NCBI RefSeq assembly: GCF_020623625.1
Contig: NC_060200.1
Coordinates: 1,163,501 to 1,227,500 of the forward strand
Direction of reading: 5' to 3'
Source: Saccharomycodes ludwigii
Taxonomy: Eukaryota; Ascomycota; Saccharomycetes; Saccharomycodales; Saccharomycodaceae
Length of the DNA stretch: 64,000 nt
Part shown: positions 27,740 through 37,637 of the stretch, in pieces
How positions within the stretch are numbered: the stretch's first letter is position 1
How the letters are laid out: each line of letters starts with the position of its first letter
Program-made: the position numbers and the translations under genes
The notes under the pieces: generated by a model
Seen by the model: the letters and a program-made list of their open reading frames with translations, nothing else
What the model was told of the DNA's origin: nothing
Database searches by the model: none

Positions 27740-28918
27740 ATGGGCTTAAGAGAATCTGACAAATTTGGTACCTTAGCTATCCACGCTGGTACTCACATAG
27801 ACATTCATGGCTCTGTTATCGAGCCAATTTCTTTATCTACCACCTATAAACAATCTAGTCCGGCAGAACCCTTAGGTGCATATGAATATTCTAGATCGTC
27901 TAACCCAAACAGAAAAAACTTTGAAGACGCTGTTGCTGCTCTAGAAAAGGGTAAATATGGTTTGGCATTTTCTTCTGGTTCCGCCACTACTGCCATTGTC
28001 GTGCAATCTTTACCTCAAGGATCACATGCTGTTTCTATTGGTGATGTTTACGGTGGTACTCATAGATATTTTACTCAAGTTGCCAACAACCATGGTGTCG
28101 ACACTGATTTCACCAACAATTTAATCGAGGATTTACCAAAGTTAATTAAAGACAACACCAAATTGGTTTGGCTTGAATCTCCAACCAATCCAACTTTAAA
28201 AGTTACTGATATCAAATTAGTTAGCGAAATAGTTAAGACCATTAATAAAGACATTTTAGTGGTTGTGGATAATACTTTCTCATCTCCTTACTTGTGTAAC
28301 CCTTTAACTTTGGGTGCCGATATTGTTGTTCATTCCGCAACTAAGTACATCAACGGTCATTCTGATGTTGTTTTGGGTGTTTTGGCCACTAATAATGAAG
28401 CAATTTACGAGAGATTGCAATTTTTACAAAATGCAGTTGGTGCCATCCCATCTCCATTTGACTCTTGGTTGGCCCACAGAGGTTTAAAGACATTACATTT
28501 GCGTGTAACACAAGCTGCTCTAAGTGCTACAAAAATTGCTGAACTTTTGAGTGCCAGTGACAAAGTCATCGCAGTTAACTATCCAGGTTTACCAACTCAT
28601 CCAGATTACGAAATCGTCAAAAAACAGCATCGTGATGCCTTGGGTGGTGGTATGATCTCTTTCAGAATCAAAGGGGGCGCAGAAGCTGCTGCCAAGTTTT
28701 CTTCCTCTACTAGATTGTTTACTCTTGCCGAATCTTTAGGTGGTATTGAATCCTTGTTGGAGGTTCCAGCTGTTATGACTCATGGTGGTATTCCAAAAGA
28801 ACACAGAGAAGCTTCAGGTGTTTACGACGACTTAATCAGATTGTCTGTTGGTATTGAAGACGTTGATGACTTATTGCAAGACATCAAAGAAGCTTTGGAA
28901 GCTGCCACTGCTAAGTAA
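27740..28918 (+). CDS. CYS3: Cystathionine gamma-lyase
   Basis: Pyridoxal-phosphate enzyme that cleaves cystathionine to cysteine, 2-oxobutyrate and ammonia, the final step of transsulfuration; its cysteine feeds the glutathione pathway represented by GSH2. 392 aa against 394. Clear fold-type I features: TLAIHAGTHID at the N-terminus, YEYSRSSNPNR phosphate-binding segment, GLAFSSGSATTA, VVDNTFSSPYL and the PLP Lys K202 in HSATKYINGHSDV, followed by the C-terminal LAESLGGIESLLEVPA and HGGIPKEHREASG motifs. Codon use is biased as for a highly expressed enzyme. Position after DEP1/RPP2A fits YAL012W. Confidence 0.98.
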   Translation: MGLRESDKFGTLAIHAGTHIDIHGSVIEPISLSTTYKQSSPAEPLGAYEYSRSSNPNRKNFEDAVAALEKGKYGLAFSSGSATTAIVVQSLPQGSHAVSIGDVYGGTHRYFTQVANNHGVDTDFTNNLIEDLPKLIKDNTKLVWLESPTNPTLKVTDIKLVSEIVKTINKDILVVVDNTFSSPYLCNPLTLGADIVVHSATKYINGHSDVVLGVLATNNEAIYERLQFLQNAVGAIPSPFDSWLAHRGLKTLHLRVTQAALSATKIAELLSASDKVIAVNYPGLPTHPDYEIVKKQHRDALGGGMISFRIKGGAEAAAKFSSSTRLFTLAESLGGIESLLEVPAVMTHGGIPKEHREASGVYDDLIRLSVGIEDVDDLLQDIKEALEAATAK

Positions 28919-29173
28919 TTGATATATTATATAAAATTTTTTAATTACTATCTTATACAATATTATTAATAACATGAATGACTTTTTTTTTTCTTTTTTT
29001 TTTTTTTTATCACCAAGCTTCAGGCGTTTCCAATACTTGTATTTTTTAAAACCATTTTTTAATAGTCCGATGAAAATTAGACTATGAAAGCCGACGAGAA
29101 GTAGAAATAAGGTCCAAAATAAAAAAAAAATGTGTGATCAATCGCTGTCCTTCTACCAACTTTAAATCTCTCT

Positions 29174-29214
<41 letters not shown>

Positions 29215-29322
29215 TTTAACTTTGCCAGTCTTACAGTTTTACAGTTTTGTCTGACCCTTTCCCAATACAAACCACAAACCATACGAATACACTTGAAGTA
29301 AATACAAGAATAACTGTTGTAA
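28919..29322. other. Intergenic, CYS3 3' end and SIL1 promoter
   Basis: 404 bp with a poly-T block near 29010 and a 33-base poly-A run followed by seven T (29178-29217). It marks the left edge of the inverted SIL1-SMC5 block. Confidence 0.55.
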
Positions 29323-30540
29323 ATGCCGCTTTTTCGAAAAATATCACACACTTTATTTTTTTTATCATTGATATCCCCTTTTTGTCACGGCGAACCACAA
29401 CTTATTACATTAGAACCTACAACTGGAGAGGGAGAAGCCCATCATAATAAGCATATAGAAAGACAACAAACAGTCATAGACAAAGAAAATTCAGATTTGT
29501 ATTATAGTGGTGATTTAATTTGTAATTCGGTAAGTTGCTATCCCAAAGTATTTGAACCTTTAGCAGATTGGCAAGAAATTAAACCACTACAACAAGTACC
29601 AAAAGGTTTAGATATAAGAATAAATATGGATACAGGTAGAAAAGAGACCAAAATTATTGAGAAAAATATCCCAGACCCTAAGATGGTGGATATTTCTCAT
29701 GAATTTGTCGATGATTTCCGAGATTTAAATGAAGCTATGAAACAGAATGAAGAGAATAAAATAATTCAAATACTAGATAAATTAGATGAGTATGCACATG
29801 ATTATAAACATGGGTCTAAAATTATTAAATATGAACAGGATGTTTTGTCTGAGCTCATGCTATCAAAGGTGTACGGAGACAAGGTAAAAGAAATTAGTGC
29901 ACGTGTATTATCGGGATGTTTGAGGAATAATCCTCCTGCTATTCAAATATACAATCCCAGATACGTGGACGAACTAGTGAACTCTTTAATTTTCGAAAAA
30001 AATCCTATTGTACTGAAAAGATATTTGGGAGTTTTGCAAACTGTTGCTGATAAAGCTTCTAATAGCTCAAATTTGTTTACCAATTTATTAAAGGTTTACA
30101 AAGGTGACATTGATAACCAAATTAAACTAAGAGTATTGGAAATTTTATCTGATTTGGAACTGAGTGATGCCAGAGGGAAAGGTCTAGTTAAAAGGAGTGT
30201 AAATGGAAAAGATGATAAAAACGAACCGACTTTACAACAATGGTTCAACGAGTTTTCTACTAACATCCAAAATTCCCAATTGGATGAATATCACTTAAAA
30301 AGATTTTTCCACACATTAGTAAATATTAAAAAAGAAGGCGGTAGCAATGTTAAGGTTAGCAAGGATTTCTTAAATTGGCTTTCCAAACAAACTGAAGAAA
30401 GAAAGGAAGCTCTGAATGATGATTTAGCAAAGCGTGACTTAGAACAATATGAGTTTAATAAAAAACTAATTGAAAGTAGACATTTATTATTTGGCAATCC
30501 TTTGGCAGATAGAATTAAAAATTTTAACGACGAATTTTAG
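29323..30540 (+). CDS. SIL1: ER nucleotide exchange factor for Kar2/BiP
   Basis: ER-luminal protein of the Sil1/HspBP1 armadillo type that releases ADP from Kar2, aiding translocation and folding. 405 aa against 421. The N-terminus is a signal peptide (basic RKIS, hydrophobic TLFFLSLISPF, cleavage near 23). Conserved blocks: ICNSVSCYPKVFEPLADWQ (about 65-85), VPKGLDIRINMDTGRKE (about 93), then helical repeats (VLKRYLGVLQTVADKASN). It ends in FNDEF where an HDEL-like retrieval signal is expected, so the last residue is Phe instead of Leu. It is followed within 28 bp by a 37-base poly-T. In S. cerevisiae this is YOL031C, next to OPI10 as here. Confidence 0.92.
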   Translation: MPLFRKISHTLFFLSLISPFCHGEPQLITLEPTTGEGEAHHNKHIERQQTVIDKENSDLYYSGDLICNSVSCYPKVFEPLADWQEIKPLQQVPKGLDIRINMDTGRKETKIIEKNIPDPKMVDISHEFVDDFRDLNEAMKQNEENKIIQILDKLDEYAHDYKHGSKIIKYEQDVLSELMLSKVYGDKVKEISARVLSGCLRNNPPAIQIYNPRYVDELVNSLIFEKNPIVLKRYLGVLQTVADKASNSSNLFTNLLKVYKGDIDNQIKLRVLEILSDLELSDARGKGLVKRSVNGKDDKNEPTLQQWFNEFSTNIQNSQLDEYHLKRFFHTLVNIKKEGGSNVKVSKDFLNWLSKQTEERKEALNDDLAKRDLEQYEFNKKLIESRHLLFGNPLADRIKNFNDEF

Positions 30541-30565
30541 TTTTTGTATTAAAATAATTAAATAT

Positions 30566-30567
<2 letters not shown>

Positions 30568-30604
<37 letters not shown>
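30568..30604. repeat. 37-base poly-T tract
   Basis: Uninterrupted T run between the convergent SIL1 and OPI10 genes. Confidence 0.9.
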
Positions 30605-30733
30605 CATTTTTTAATGTTGTTCAAATTGACACTAGAAAATATGCATGCAAACTTTATAATTATTTTTGACTCGGTATTCATATAAAAAGAAAGTAGATAT
30701 ATAAAAGAAAGAAAAAAAAAGTACATAGTCACC

Positions 30734-31462
30734 CTAGTCATTAGTAACCTCATCTAAAAAAGTGGCATCGTTAGATAGTCGGGTTTTAAACTTATTCCAC
30801 CAAGTGTCGAATCTTTTCATACTTACGTTACCTTGCCCATCCAAAAATCCAGATAAATAATTATAAGCATGTTGCACAATTTTCGCAGCCAATTCTTGAG
30901 TTAAAGCAGGATATGCTCTGGCCAATTGGCCAGCAGTTGTGATATTACTACCGGAAAGTATACCTGCCGCATGATTTCTTCCTGCTGATGATAAAACTAC
31001 CGCTCCTGGGTTAGCTTCTGAATTGATTTTCCTCTGTTCCTCAACTTTAGCTAGACCTTGCAGTCTTGGTTCAATGGAGATACCAATCAATAACTGAGAA
31101 ATATTGTTGTCAGTTGAATCTGCAAGATCATCATCATCCATATCGATCTCTCCTATCCCATCAACATTGCTACTTTGCGGTTTTCTTATACCTGCTCGAG
31201 ACAATTTAACTTTAAATATAGCACTTGGTTTTTCTGCAGCCAAGTAACCAAATAATCTGAAGTCTTCGCTGGGACTTAGTTTAAAGTAAACAGTCGCCAC
31301 ATAATCTGGTGGAAATGTAACATTAGGCAATAGAAATAATGTTATATGTGAATATTGTTTTGGTTTTGTAGATGATAAGATTATTGTGTGTTGTAATCCA
31401 TTTGAATTGGGAACCTGTTCAGACAATTGTAATGGATTTCCTGCTGCAACTGCGGCAAACAT
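30734..31462 (-). CDS. OPI10: Hikeshi/Opi10 family protein
   Basis: Conserved family whose human member Hikeshi carries Hsp70 into the nucleus under heat stress; the yeast mutant overproduces inositol. 242 aa, near the S. cerevisiae 246. Seen: MFAAVAAGNPLQL start, HITLFLLPNVTFPPDYVATV (about 40), FRLFGYLAAEKPSAIF (about 68-84), then an insertion with acidic Asp residues, LLIGISIEPR (about 125) and a C-terminal helix bundle ending VSMKRFDTWWNKFKTRLS. Complete single frame; start clear from the family. The ATG lies 430 bp before the 3' end of MSE1, which is on the same strand. Confidence 0.95.
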   Translation of the reverse strand: MFAAVAAGNPLQLSEQVPNSNGLQHTIILSSTKPKQYSHITLFLLPNVTFPPDYVATVYFKLSPSEDFRLFGYLAAEKPSAIFKVKLSRAGIRKPQSSNVDGIGEIDMDDDDLADSTDNNISQLLIGISIEPRLQGLAKVEEQRKINSEANPGAVVLSSAGRNHAAGILSGSNITTAGQLARAYPALTQELAAKIVQHAYNYLSGFLDGQGNVSMKRFDTWWNKFKTRLSNDATFLDEVTND

Positions 31463-31891
31463 AGCAAAGTTTATTTTATTTTTTTTTTTTTTTTTGTATT
31501 TGATGTATTTTTGATCTGATTAGTGAAGTAGATACGAAGTGTTTTTTTGAAAAAAGTTCTGCTTAAGACCAATTTTTTTTTTTTTTTTTAATATTTTAAT
31601 ATTCTGAATATTAAATAAATGTAGATCATAACATTTAAATTAGAGAAGTTTCTGGAATGTATTTAAAGGGGGAAGGCAAAGGTGAAAGCGAGTCGTATTG
31701 CAATAATATTGCATTGTTTCAAAAAAAATACTGGACTATTAATATACCGACGGACAACTTTTCAATCGGAACATTCTACTCAATGAATTTCACCCACAAA
31801 GAAAGAAAGAAAAAACGCATAGTTTCATGCTACAAGATATATACAAGGGGAAATAAAAAAAAAAAAAAAAAAAAAACTATGTACAGCACGT
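31463..31891. other. Intergenic, MSE1 3' end and OPI10 promoter
   Basis: 429 bp with poly-T (31481-31496, 31573-31588) near OPI10 and a poly-A run (31857-31876) near the MSE1 stop. The open frame across it (31657-31926) is compositionally unconvincing. Confidence 0.5.
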
Positions 31892-33484
31892 TCACGATAA
31901 ATGATCTAAAGCTTCTTGTGTTCTAAACATTACCTCCTGTTTACCCAAGAGTTGTATTAAAATCGGTAATTTAGTACCAGGCATAGACCCAGCTAGAGCA
32001 AATCTTAATGATTCAAATACTAATTTTTTAGGTACATTTAAAGTATTAACCAAATGATCAACAATCCGTTCAACATTTTCTAGATCCAACTGTTTAAACT
32101 CTGCGAGAATCAACTTAACCTTTTCTAGGTCATGGTTTTTTTTAAAATGTAAAACTTGTTCACTATCAAAGTCGGGCTTTTCAAAAAAATAATAAAAGTT
32201 AACAGGAAACTCATTAATTGTCGTCAAGGACTTACCAACAACATTTAACACACCGCCAATTTTCTCCTTGGGATATTTATTGTTCATTGAATTAGAAATA
32301 TCTTCTACAATTTCCTGGAATTTTATTGGATCGTCTAATCTTAGTCCTAAATAGTGTTTATTAAAAAAAAATAATTTTTTTTCGTCAACTTTGGCATTCC
32401 CCTTTGTCAAATGGTTTAAATTGAACAGCTTCACCAACTCTTCTAAACTAAAACAGTCATGCTTTTCAATAGATAGTTTTCTTGGAGGTGACCATCCAAA
32501 CAATGCGCTAAAGTTTATCAAAGCTTCTGGCAATATACCCTTTTTTTGTAATGCCATAACACTTGCATCACCTTTCCGTTTACTTAACTTTTTTTCGGCA
32601 ATAGTTGTCAATAACGGAATATGAATAAATTTCGGGGCATTCCAACCAAACGCTTCATATAAAGCCATATGTTTTGGAGTTGATGGTAACCATTCCTCAC
32701 CTCTGATGACATGGGTGATTTTCATCATATGATCGTCAACAACGTTGGCTAGGTGATATGTTGGTAAACCATCTGATTTCAGTAAAATCGGATCATCATA
32801 CCGAATTTCACTGGGATTAACTTGCGGCTGCATGTCCAATTTCCCATGCAATAAATCTTCAAATGGAGGGTATTTAGCAGGAGATCTAAGCCTAATAGTA
32901 AATTCTTTTCCCTCCTTTAACAAATTTTGAATATCTTTTTCATGTAGATGTGCACATTTACGATCGTAACTTACAGTAGTTGGTGGTTTTAGTCTTTGAG
33001 CGGATTCACGTAGACCATCTAACCTCTCCTTTGAACAAAAACAACGATAAGCATGCCCCGTATCTAGTAATTTCTGTGCGTGTTCCTGGTAAATTTTGCT
33101 ACGATCACTCTGTCTGTAGGGTCCCATTTCTGTATTATTATTTTTTTCGGGTCCCTCGTCGTATTCCAAATTGCACCATCTCAAAGAATCGTATATATTT
33201 TGTTCAGCACCTTTAACCAATCTATTTTGGTCGGTATCTTCCAATCTAAGTAAAAATTGCCCGCCTGTATTTTTTGCCAATAAATAATTATATAAAGCTG
33301 TTCTCAATGAGCCCATATGTAGAAACCCTGTAGGTGATGGAGCAAATCTTGTTCTTGCAGGTGTTTTTGGATGTACATCTATGATGGGCTTTTTGCTAAA
33401 AATCGATTTTGTATTATTTGTCAAAATAGATTTTGTTATTTTTTTTGTAGAGTAAAATCTAGATAATGCTTTATGTTTCAACAT
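31892..33484 (-). CDS. MSE1: Mitochondrial glutamyl-tRNA synthetase
   Basis: Class I synthetase that charges mitochondrial tRNA-Glu (non-discriminating enzymes also charge tRNA-Gln). I use the ATG at 33484 (MLKHKALSRFYSTKK), giving 530 aa, close to the yeast 536, and a basic Ser-rich mitochondrial presequence. The open frame extends 37 codons further upstream, but that part is a Lys-rich translation of leader sequence. Catalytic signatures: FAPSPTGFLHMGSLRTA (HIGH region), EDTDQNR, VIRGEEWLPSTPKHM and KLSKRKG (KMSKS). The C-terminal anticodon-binding part is helical. In S. cerevisiae YOL033W lies between OPI10 and SMC5, the same order as here. Confidence 0.95.
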   Translation of the reverse strand: MLKHKALSRFYSTKKITKSILTNNTKSIFSKKPIIDVHPKTPARTRFAPSPTGFLHMGSLRTALYNYLLAKNTGGQFLLRLEDTDQNRLVKGAEQNIYDSLRWCNLEYDEGPEKNNNTEMGPYRQSDRSKIYQEHAQKLLDTGHAYRCFCSKERLDGLRESAQRLKPPTTVSYDRKCAHLHEKDIQNLLKEGKEFTIRLRSPAKYPPFEDLLHGKLDMQPQVNPSEIRYDDPILLKSDGLPTYHLANVVDDHMMKITHVIRGEEWLPSTPKHMALYEAFGWNAPKFIHIPLLTTIAEKKLSKRKGDASVMALQKKGILPEALINFSALFGWSPPRKLSIEKHDCFSLEELVKLFNLNHLTKGNAKVDEKKLFFFNKHYLGLRLDDPIKFQEIVEDISNSMNNKYPKEKIGGVLNVVGKSLTTINEFPVNFYYFFEKPDFDSEQVLHFKKNHDLEKVKLILAEFKQLDLENVERIVDHLVNTLNVPKKLVFESLRFALAGSMPGTKLPILIQLLGKQEVMFRTQEALDHLS

Positions 33485-33634
33485 TTTTTTTCTTTTTTCT
33501 TTATTATTTTTTTTTTTTTTTTTCCTTTCAAATTGGAAATATATTGATAAAATATCTATTTTATATTTTTGTTGGCTGCTATGGGGATATTTCATTAGAA
33601 GTATATTTATGAAAAGGATGTGCGTTAGATAGGG

Positions 33635-33666
<32 letters not shown>

Positions 33667-33820
33667 AAAAGAAAAATAAACAAGTAAAACAAAAACATAT
33701 ATATAAAACAAAATGTTTCTTTATGGAAGTATTGAATGCAACTGTACCAAATAAATCTATTTAGAGCAATTCATAGATATATAGGACTTAATTTAATAAT
33801 ACACAGAATGGAAGCAAAAA
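33485..33820. other. Intergenic, SMC5 3' end and MSE1 promoter
   Basis: 336 bp including T-rich leader DNA next to MSE1 and a poly-A run of about 33 bases (33632-33664). No separate gene seen. Confidence 0.55.
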
Positions 33821-36800
33821 TTACAAAACATAACTGGAAGTTTCACCAAAATGAACCTTTTCGGGCTCTTTTGAAGGGTTTGGAATCCAACTACCTGCAA
33901 CAACACAATGTATTCTCATTTTTGGATGGTAATACAATCCTGTTAGCAATTTAGGAGTAATCAAAAAGTATTGTGATGTTTTTTCAGAACATGCGTTCTC
34001 CACCATTGCTTTATGGACAATTCTCTCATTATTAGCATCCATACCTTGATTGATTTCATCAACAACCCTAAATGGAGCTGTAGTGAACTCTTGCAATGCA
34101 ATCATATATAAAACCGTGGAAACCGCTCTTTCGCCACCAGATTGGGTGTGGGAGTCTAAAACTTTTAACGGAACATTGTCTCTAAATTTGACCAAGATCT
34201 CTATTCTCCAGTCTCTGAAAGAGTTCTCCCTAACTAATTGCACTTCGCCAGCACTACCAACACTAGTAAACAATGTGGAAAATCTTTTTGAAATTTTAGA
34301 TACAATTTCACTCGCCCTCGGTTCAAAAATGTCCTTGCCGGATTTAAGCTTAGTTCTCAAATTTTGCAATTCTTGTTCCTGTTGTGGGATTTGTTGTTCC
34401 AAATTCCCCAATTCTAATTCAACTTCTTTCAAGACTTTTGCGGCAGACCTGTCATGGTTGGACATGGAGATTTCATCCTGCAAAATATTGATGGTATTAT
34501 TGATATTACGCTCATCGAATTTGTCTTCTTCTTGGTATTCTGCGATCATTGCCTTCAATTTTTCGTTCAATTCTGCGGAGTATGACTGAACTTGTTTCCT
34601 CCAAGCTTTCGTCTCTTTATTATTCTTTAAATTTTTGTAGATCTCCTTTTTTTCATTGAATTCATCAGCCAAAGTATTAATTTCTTGTTCCGCGTTACTA
34701 AATTGCTCTTTAGCAAAATATAATCTGTTGGAAATTTCCCACCGATTAGCTAAGTACACCAATGCCCTCTTTTTGATTTTTTCCATGGTTTCAAGAGTGT
34801 CAAATTTGCTGTTTTGTAAAGTGACAGTATCTTCCAAATGTTCTTTTATCTCATTTTGTAATTCTTGGATTTTCGAGGAGGCATCCTTATTTAAATTTTG
34901 CGTCATTCTTTCGATTTCAGCGCTTTTTTGGTGGATTGCATTATTTAAATTATTCCATCGCTTATTTTTTGCCTGCAGAGCGCTGTATTCATTTTTACAC
35001 TCCAAAGCCTTAGCCTTCAATTCAACAATGTTTGATTGATATTCATTAACAGTTTGTCGTCTTTTTTTAACTTCACCTTCAACAGCAATGACTTTCTGTT
35101 TTTTTTCATTAATTTTCCTTTGACTTAATTCAATGTGTTCGGAAGAAATAACATTGCCCTTATAAAAATTTGTTTGCCTTGTGTTATAATCATTTGAAAA
35201 AACTTGTCTATCACCATAATTAGAAACCCTAAAGTTATAAACTGTGCCGCCAGCAATTACTCGAGGAAACAGCGGACGGCCAGTTTGTGGACTGACAGTT
35301 AGTAATTTTTCATACATTTGTCTACTTAACGCGTTTTTACTAACGGGGATTTGATTGATCATATTTTGTTCACACAACATCTGAATTACCATGGGGTCAC
35401 CTTGTAAAAATTCGTCTAGGTAGCCGTCAAACCCATATTTAGACCTCAAATTTTGAGAAGAAATTTGTGGTTCAGGTAACTTTTTATTACCCAACTGTCT
35501 TAAACCAATACCGAATTTGTTCAAAAACACGTCAGAATACTTATTATAACAACTTGCATCAACCATTGTTAAAGACAAGGCGGTGGATCTATCCACAATG
35601 GAATCTAAATAATTGGCGTATATATCATCTTGGGAACTAACGGCCATAACAGGGGGTTCTAAAACGGAGCCTTTCATTTCATCCATATGATCGCGCAAAA
35701 AGTGGACAGCATTTTTGACATTGTCAGAGACACTGCGGTCATTCAAGATATGAATTGTGTCATTAGATTCTTGATCCCTTTTCAGGCGGACCATGTCGCT
35801 TTTTAGTTTGTTGATATTATTAATATAGTTTTTGATTTCTCTTTCAACATCAAGTTTTTGAGATTCCAATTGATTAATTTCAGTACCAAAATGTTTGCGT
35901 TGTTGTAAAAGTGATTCGATTTCCTCATTAGATATTGTTTCTATCATGTCTCTTTCTTGAGTGATACGATGTTTTTCGAATGTCTTTTGCTTGATGGCCT
36001 CTTTTTGCTTGATATGTCGAGTATTGTAATATTCAATTTGTTTTAATTTAGTTTTAATTTGTTCTTGGTTTTTATCAATTGAAGTTACAAAATCTTCTAA
36101 CATAGAATGTGCTTCCTGAAATTTTTTTTTATATTTATTAACTTTAGCCATAGGAAGATCTAACTGTTGATTTAAAGTTTGCAAACGTTCTCGGTCTGGC
36201 TCAAAACGTTCTAATAATGCATCATGTTCTTCTTTTGTAGCAATCATAGCTTTTTTGGCGTCATTTTTGGCTTTTTCAAGGTCACTATATTTAACAAAAG
36301 GTATTAATTTCCTGTTTAAATCAATTTGTTCTAATTTTTGCTTGTATAATTGTAACGCATGTGCAGCCTGTTGTAAGTGTTCTAATTTTTCATTCAATTC
36401 CGATTTTCTTTTTAACTTATTCTTTAATTTTTGTTGTTGTTCCTGTTCCAAAACTTCGATTTCTTTTAATTTTTCCAAAATATCGACTAAATCAGGGTCA
36501 ATAGATCTCATGGTTTCATACAACAATTTTTCATTTTTCAACCTAGCAAACTCTTCAACACGTTCTTGAGATAAAAATTGACATAGATTATCTAATTGGA
36601 TCTTTAGTTTGTTAATTATTTCTTTTACTTTATTTTCAGGAACTGAAATGCCATTAATGAAATATTGATTTTTCTGTTTATTATTACCAGAACCTTCGTT
36701 TTTAAAAATTTTCCTTGTGATTTCAATGAGATCATCTGACTCTTTAATCAATGAATGGAATTCAGTTAAAACTTCAGGGTTGTTTTTTAAATATATGGTA

Positions 36801-37075
36801 ATTTTACAAGAATTGCATCCATTGCGAATATAGTCCTGTGCTTTTTTCGCCCTGCCTATAAATTCTGGTCTACCAGCCAAACCTAGACAAACAGCACATA
36901 CAAAAGTGGATTTACCGCTACCGTTAGGACCAATAATCATATTTAAGCTAGGAGATAAATGAAATTCCGTAAATTGATAAATAACAAAATTTTCCAATCT
37001 AATTTTAACAATAGAGCCTCTTTGAAATTCTGCAGTTGACGGAGTTGAAAGTTTTAATTTTTTAAAAGAACCCAT
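33821..37075 (-). CDS. SMC5: SMC5, core subunit of the Smc5-Smc6 complex
   Basis: ATPase of the Smc5/6 complex, which handles recombination intermediates, replication-fork repair and sumoylation through Nse2. 1084 aa against 1093. Order of domains: N-terminal Walker A GPNGSGKST (about 50) with the AVCLGLAGRPEFIGRAK segment, first coiled coil (about 190-440), hinge (about 445-640), second coiled coil (about 650-935), and the C-terminal ATPase half with the ABC signature SGGERAVS and Walker B VVDEINQGMD. Family SMC5 is indicated by the short hinge-flanking sequences and the SHTQSGGERAV wording. Divergent from SPO7. Confidence 0.97.
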   Translation of the reverse strand: MGSFKKLKLSTPSTAEFQRGSIVKIRLENFVIYQFTEFHLSPSLNMIIGPNGSGKSTFVCAVCLGLAGRPEFIGRAKKAQDYIRNGCNSCKITIYLKNNPEVLTEFHSLIKESDDLIEITRKIFKNEGSGNNKQKNQYFINGISVPENKVKEIINKLKIQLDNLCQFLSQERVEEFARLKNEKLLYETMRSIDPDLVDILEKLKEIEVLEQEQQQKLKNKLKRKSELNEKLEHLQQAAHALQLYKQKLEQIDLNRKLIPFVKYSDLEKAKNDAKKAMIATKEEHDALLERFEPDRERLQTLNQQLDLPMAKVNKYKKKFQEAHSMLEDFVTSIDKNQEQIKTKLKQIEYYNTRHIKQKEAIKQKTFEKHRITQERDMIETISNEEIESLLQQRKHFGTEINQLESQKLDVEREIKNYINNINKLKSDMVRLKRDQESNDTIHILNDRSVSDNVKNAVHFLRDHMDEMKGSVLEPPVMAVSSQDDIYANYLDSIVDRSTALSLTMVDASCYNKYSDVFLNKFGIGLRQLGNKKLPEPQISSQNLRSKYGFDGYLDEFLQGDPMVIQMLCEQNMINQIPVSKNALSRQMYEKLLTVSPQTGRPLFPRVIAGGTVYNFRVSNYGDRQVFSNDYNTRQTNFYKGNVISSEHIELSQRKINEKKQKVIAVEGEVKKRRQTVNEYQSNIVELKAKALECKNEYSALQAKNKRWNNLNNAIHQKSAEIERMTQNLNKDASSKIQELQNEIKEHLEDTVTLQNSKFDTLETMEKIKKRALVYLANRWEISNRLYFAKEQFSNAEQEINTLADEFNEKKEIYKNLKNNKETKAWRKQVQSYSAELNEKLKAMIAEYQEEDKFDERNINNTINILQDEISMSNHDRSAAKVLKEVELELGNLEQQIPQQEQELQNLRTKLKSGKDIFEPRASEIVSKISKRFSTLFTSVGSAGEVQLVRENSFRDWRIEILVKFRDNVPLKVLDSHTQSGGERAVSTVLYMIALQEFTTAPFRVVDEINQGMDANNERIVHKAMVENACSEKTSQYFLITPKLLTGLYYHPKMRIHCVVAGSWIPNPSKEPEKVHFGETSSYVL

Positions 37076-37637
37076 TTTGTTATAGTTGACGTGATTGGAT
37101 CACCTATTCTTCTTCCTCACCGTTTCTTTTTTTAATGTTTATTCATTTTCACATAATGTGAATGGCGGTTTGATTTTTTATATTAAAAGAAAAGAAGAAA
37201 AGAAGAAAAGAAGAAAAGAAGAAAAGAAAAAAAAAAAAAAAAAAGGCGAGAAGCAATAATGCGCGTTACTATCTAACGTGTTTAATCGTTTAATATTTGA
37301 AATTCAGTTATGCATTAATATATTACAAATATTTATACGTAAAAGAAGCAGTAATTGGTAATTATTTTACTTTTTGTTTAGTAATAAAAGTGAGAGGGTA
37401 AGCTATTTTAATTAAAATTTTAACATTTCATTTGTTTATACATAATTTTCCGTATTCTTAGATATTATTAATATAATTAATTCTTAACTTCAGATGGATT
37501 CATTAACAACGTATTACTTTTGAAATCTTTAGTAAAAAAAAAAAAAAAAAAAAAAAAAGAAAAAAAAAATAAAATAAAAAAAGCGGTATAACAGAGATCC
37601 ATCCATAATCTATTGAGAAAAGAGGGAACATACAAAA
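37076..37637. other. Intergenic, divergent promoters of SMC5 and SPO7
   Basis: 562 bp. It holds an AAGAAAAG tandem repeat (37186-37230), a poly-A run (37533-37569) close to SPO7 and a GGCGGTTT near 37154 on the SMC5 side. It is also the right edge of the inverted SIL1-SMC5 block. Confidence 0.6.
37186..37230. repeat. AAGAAAAG octamer repeat
   Basis: About five copies of a GAAAAGAA-type unit running into poly-A, upstream of SMC5. Confidence 0.8.

Noticed and set aside
33485-33595. 37-residue extension of MSE1
   Set aside because: Lys-rich translation of the leader; the internal Met starts a proper mitochondrial presequence and gives the family length.
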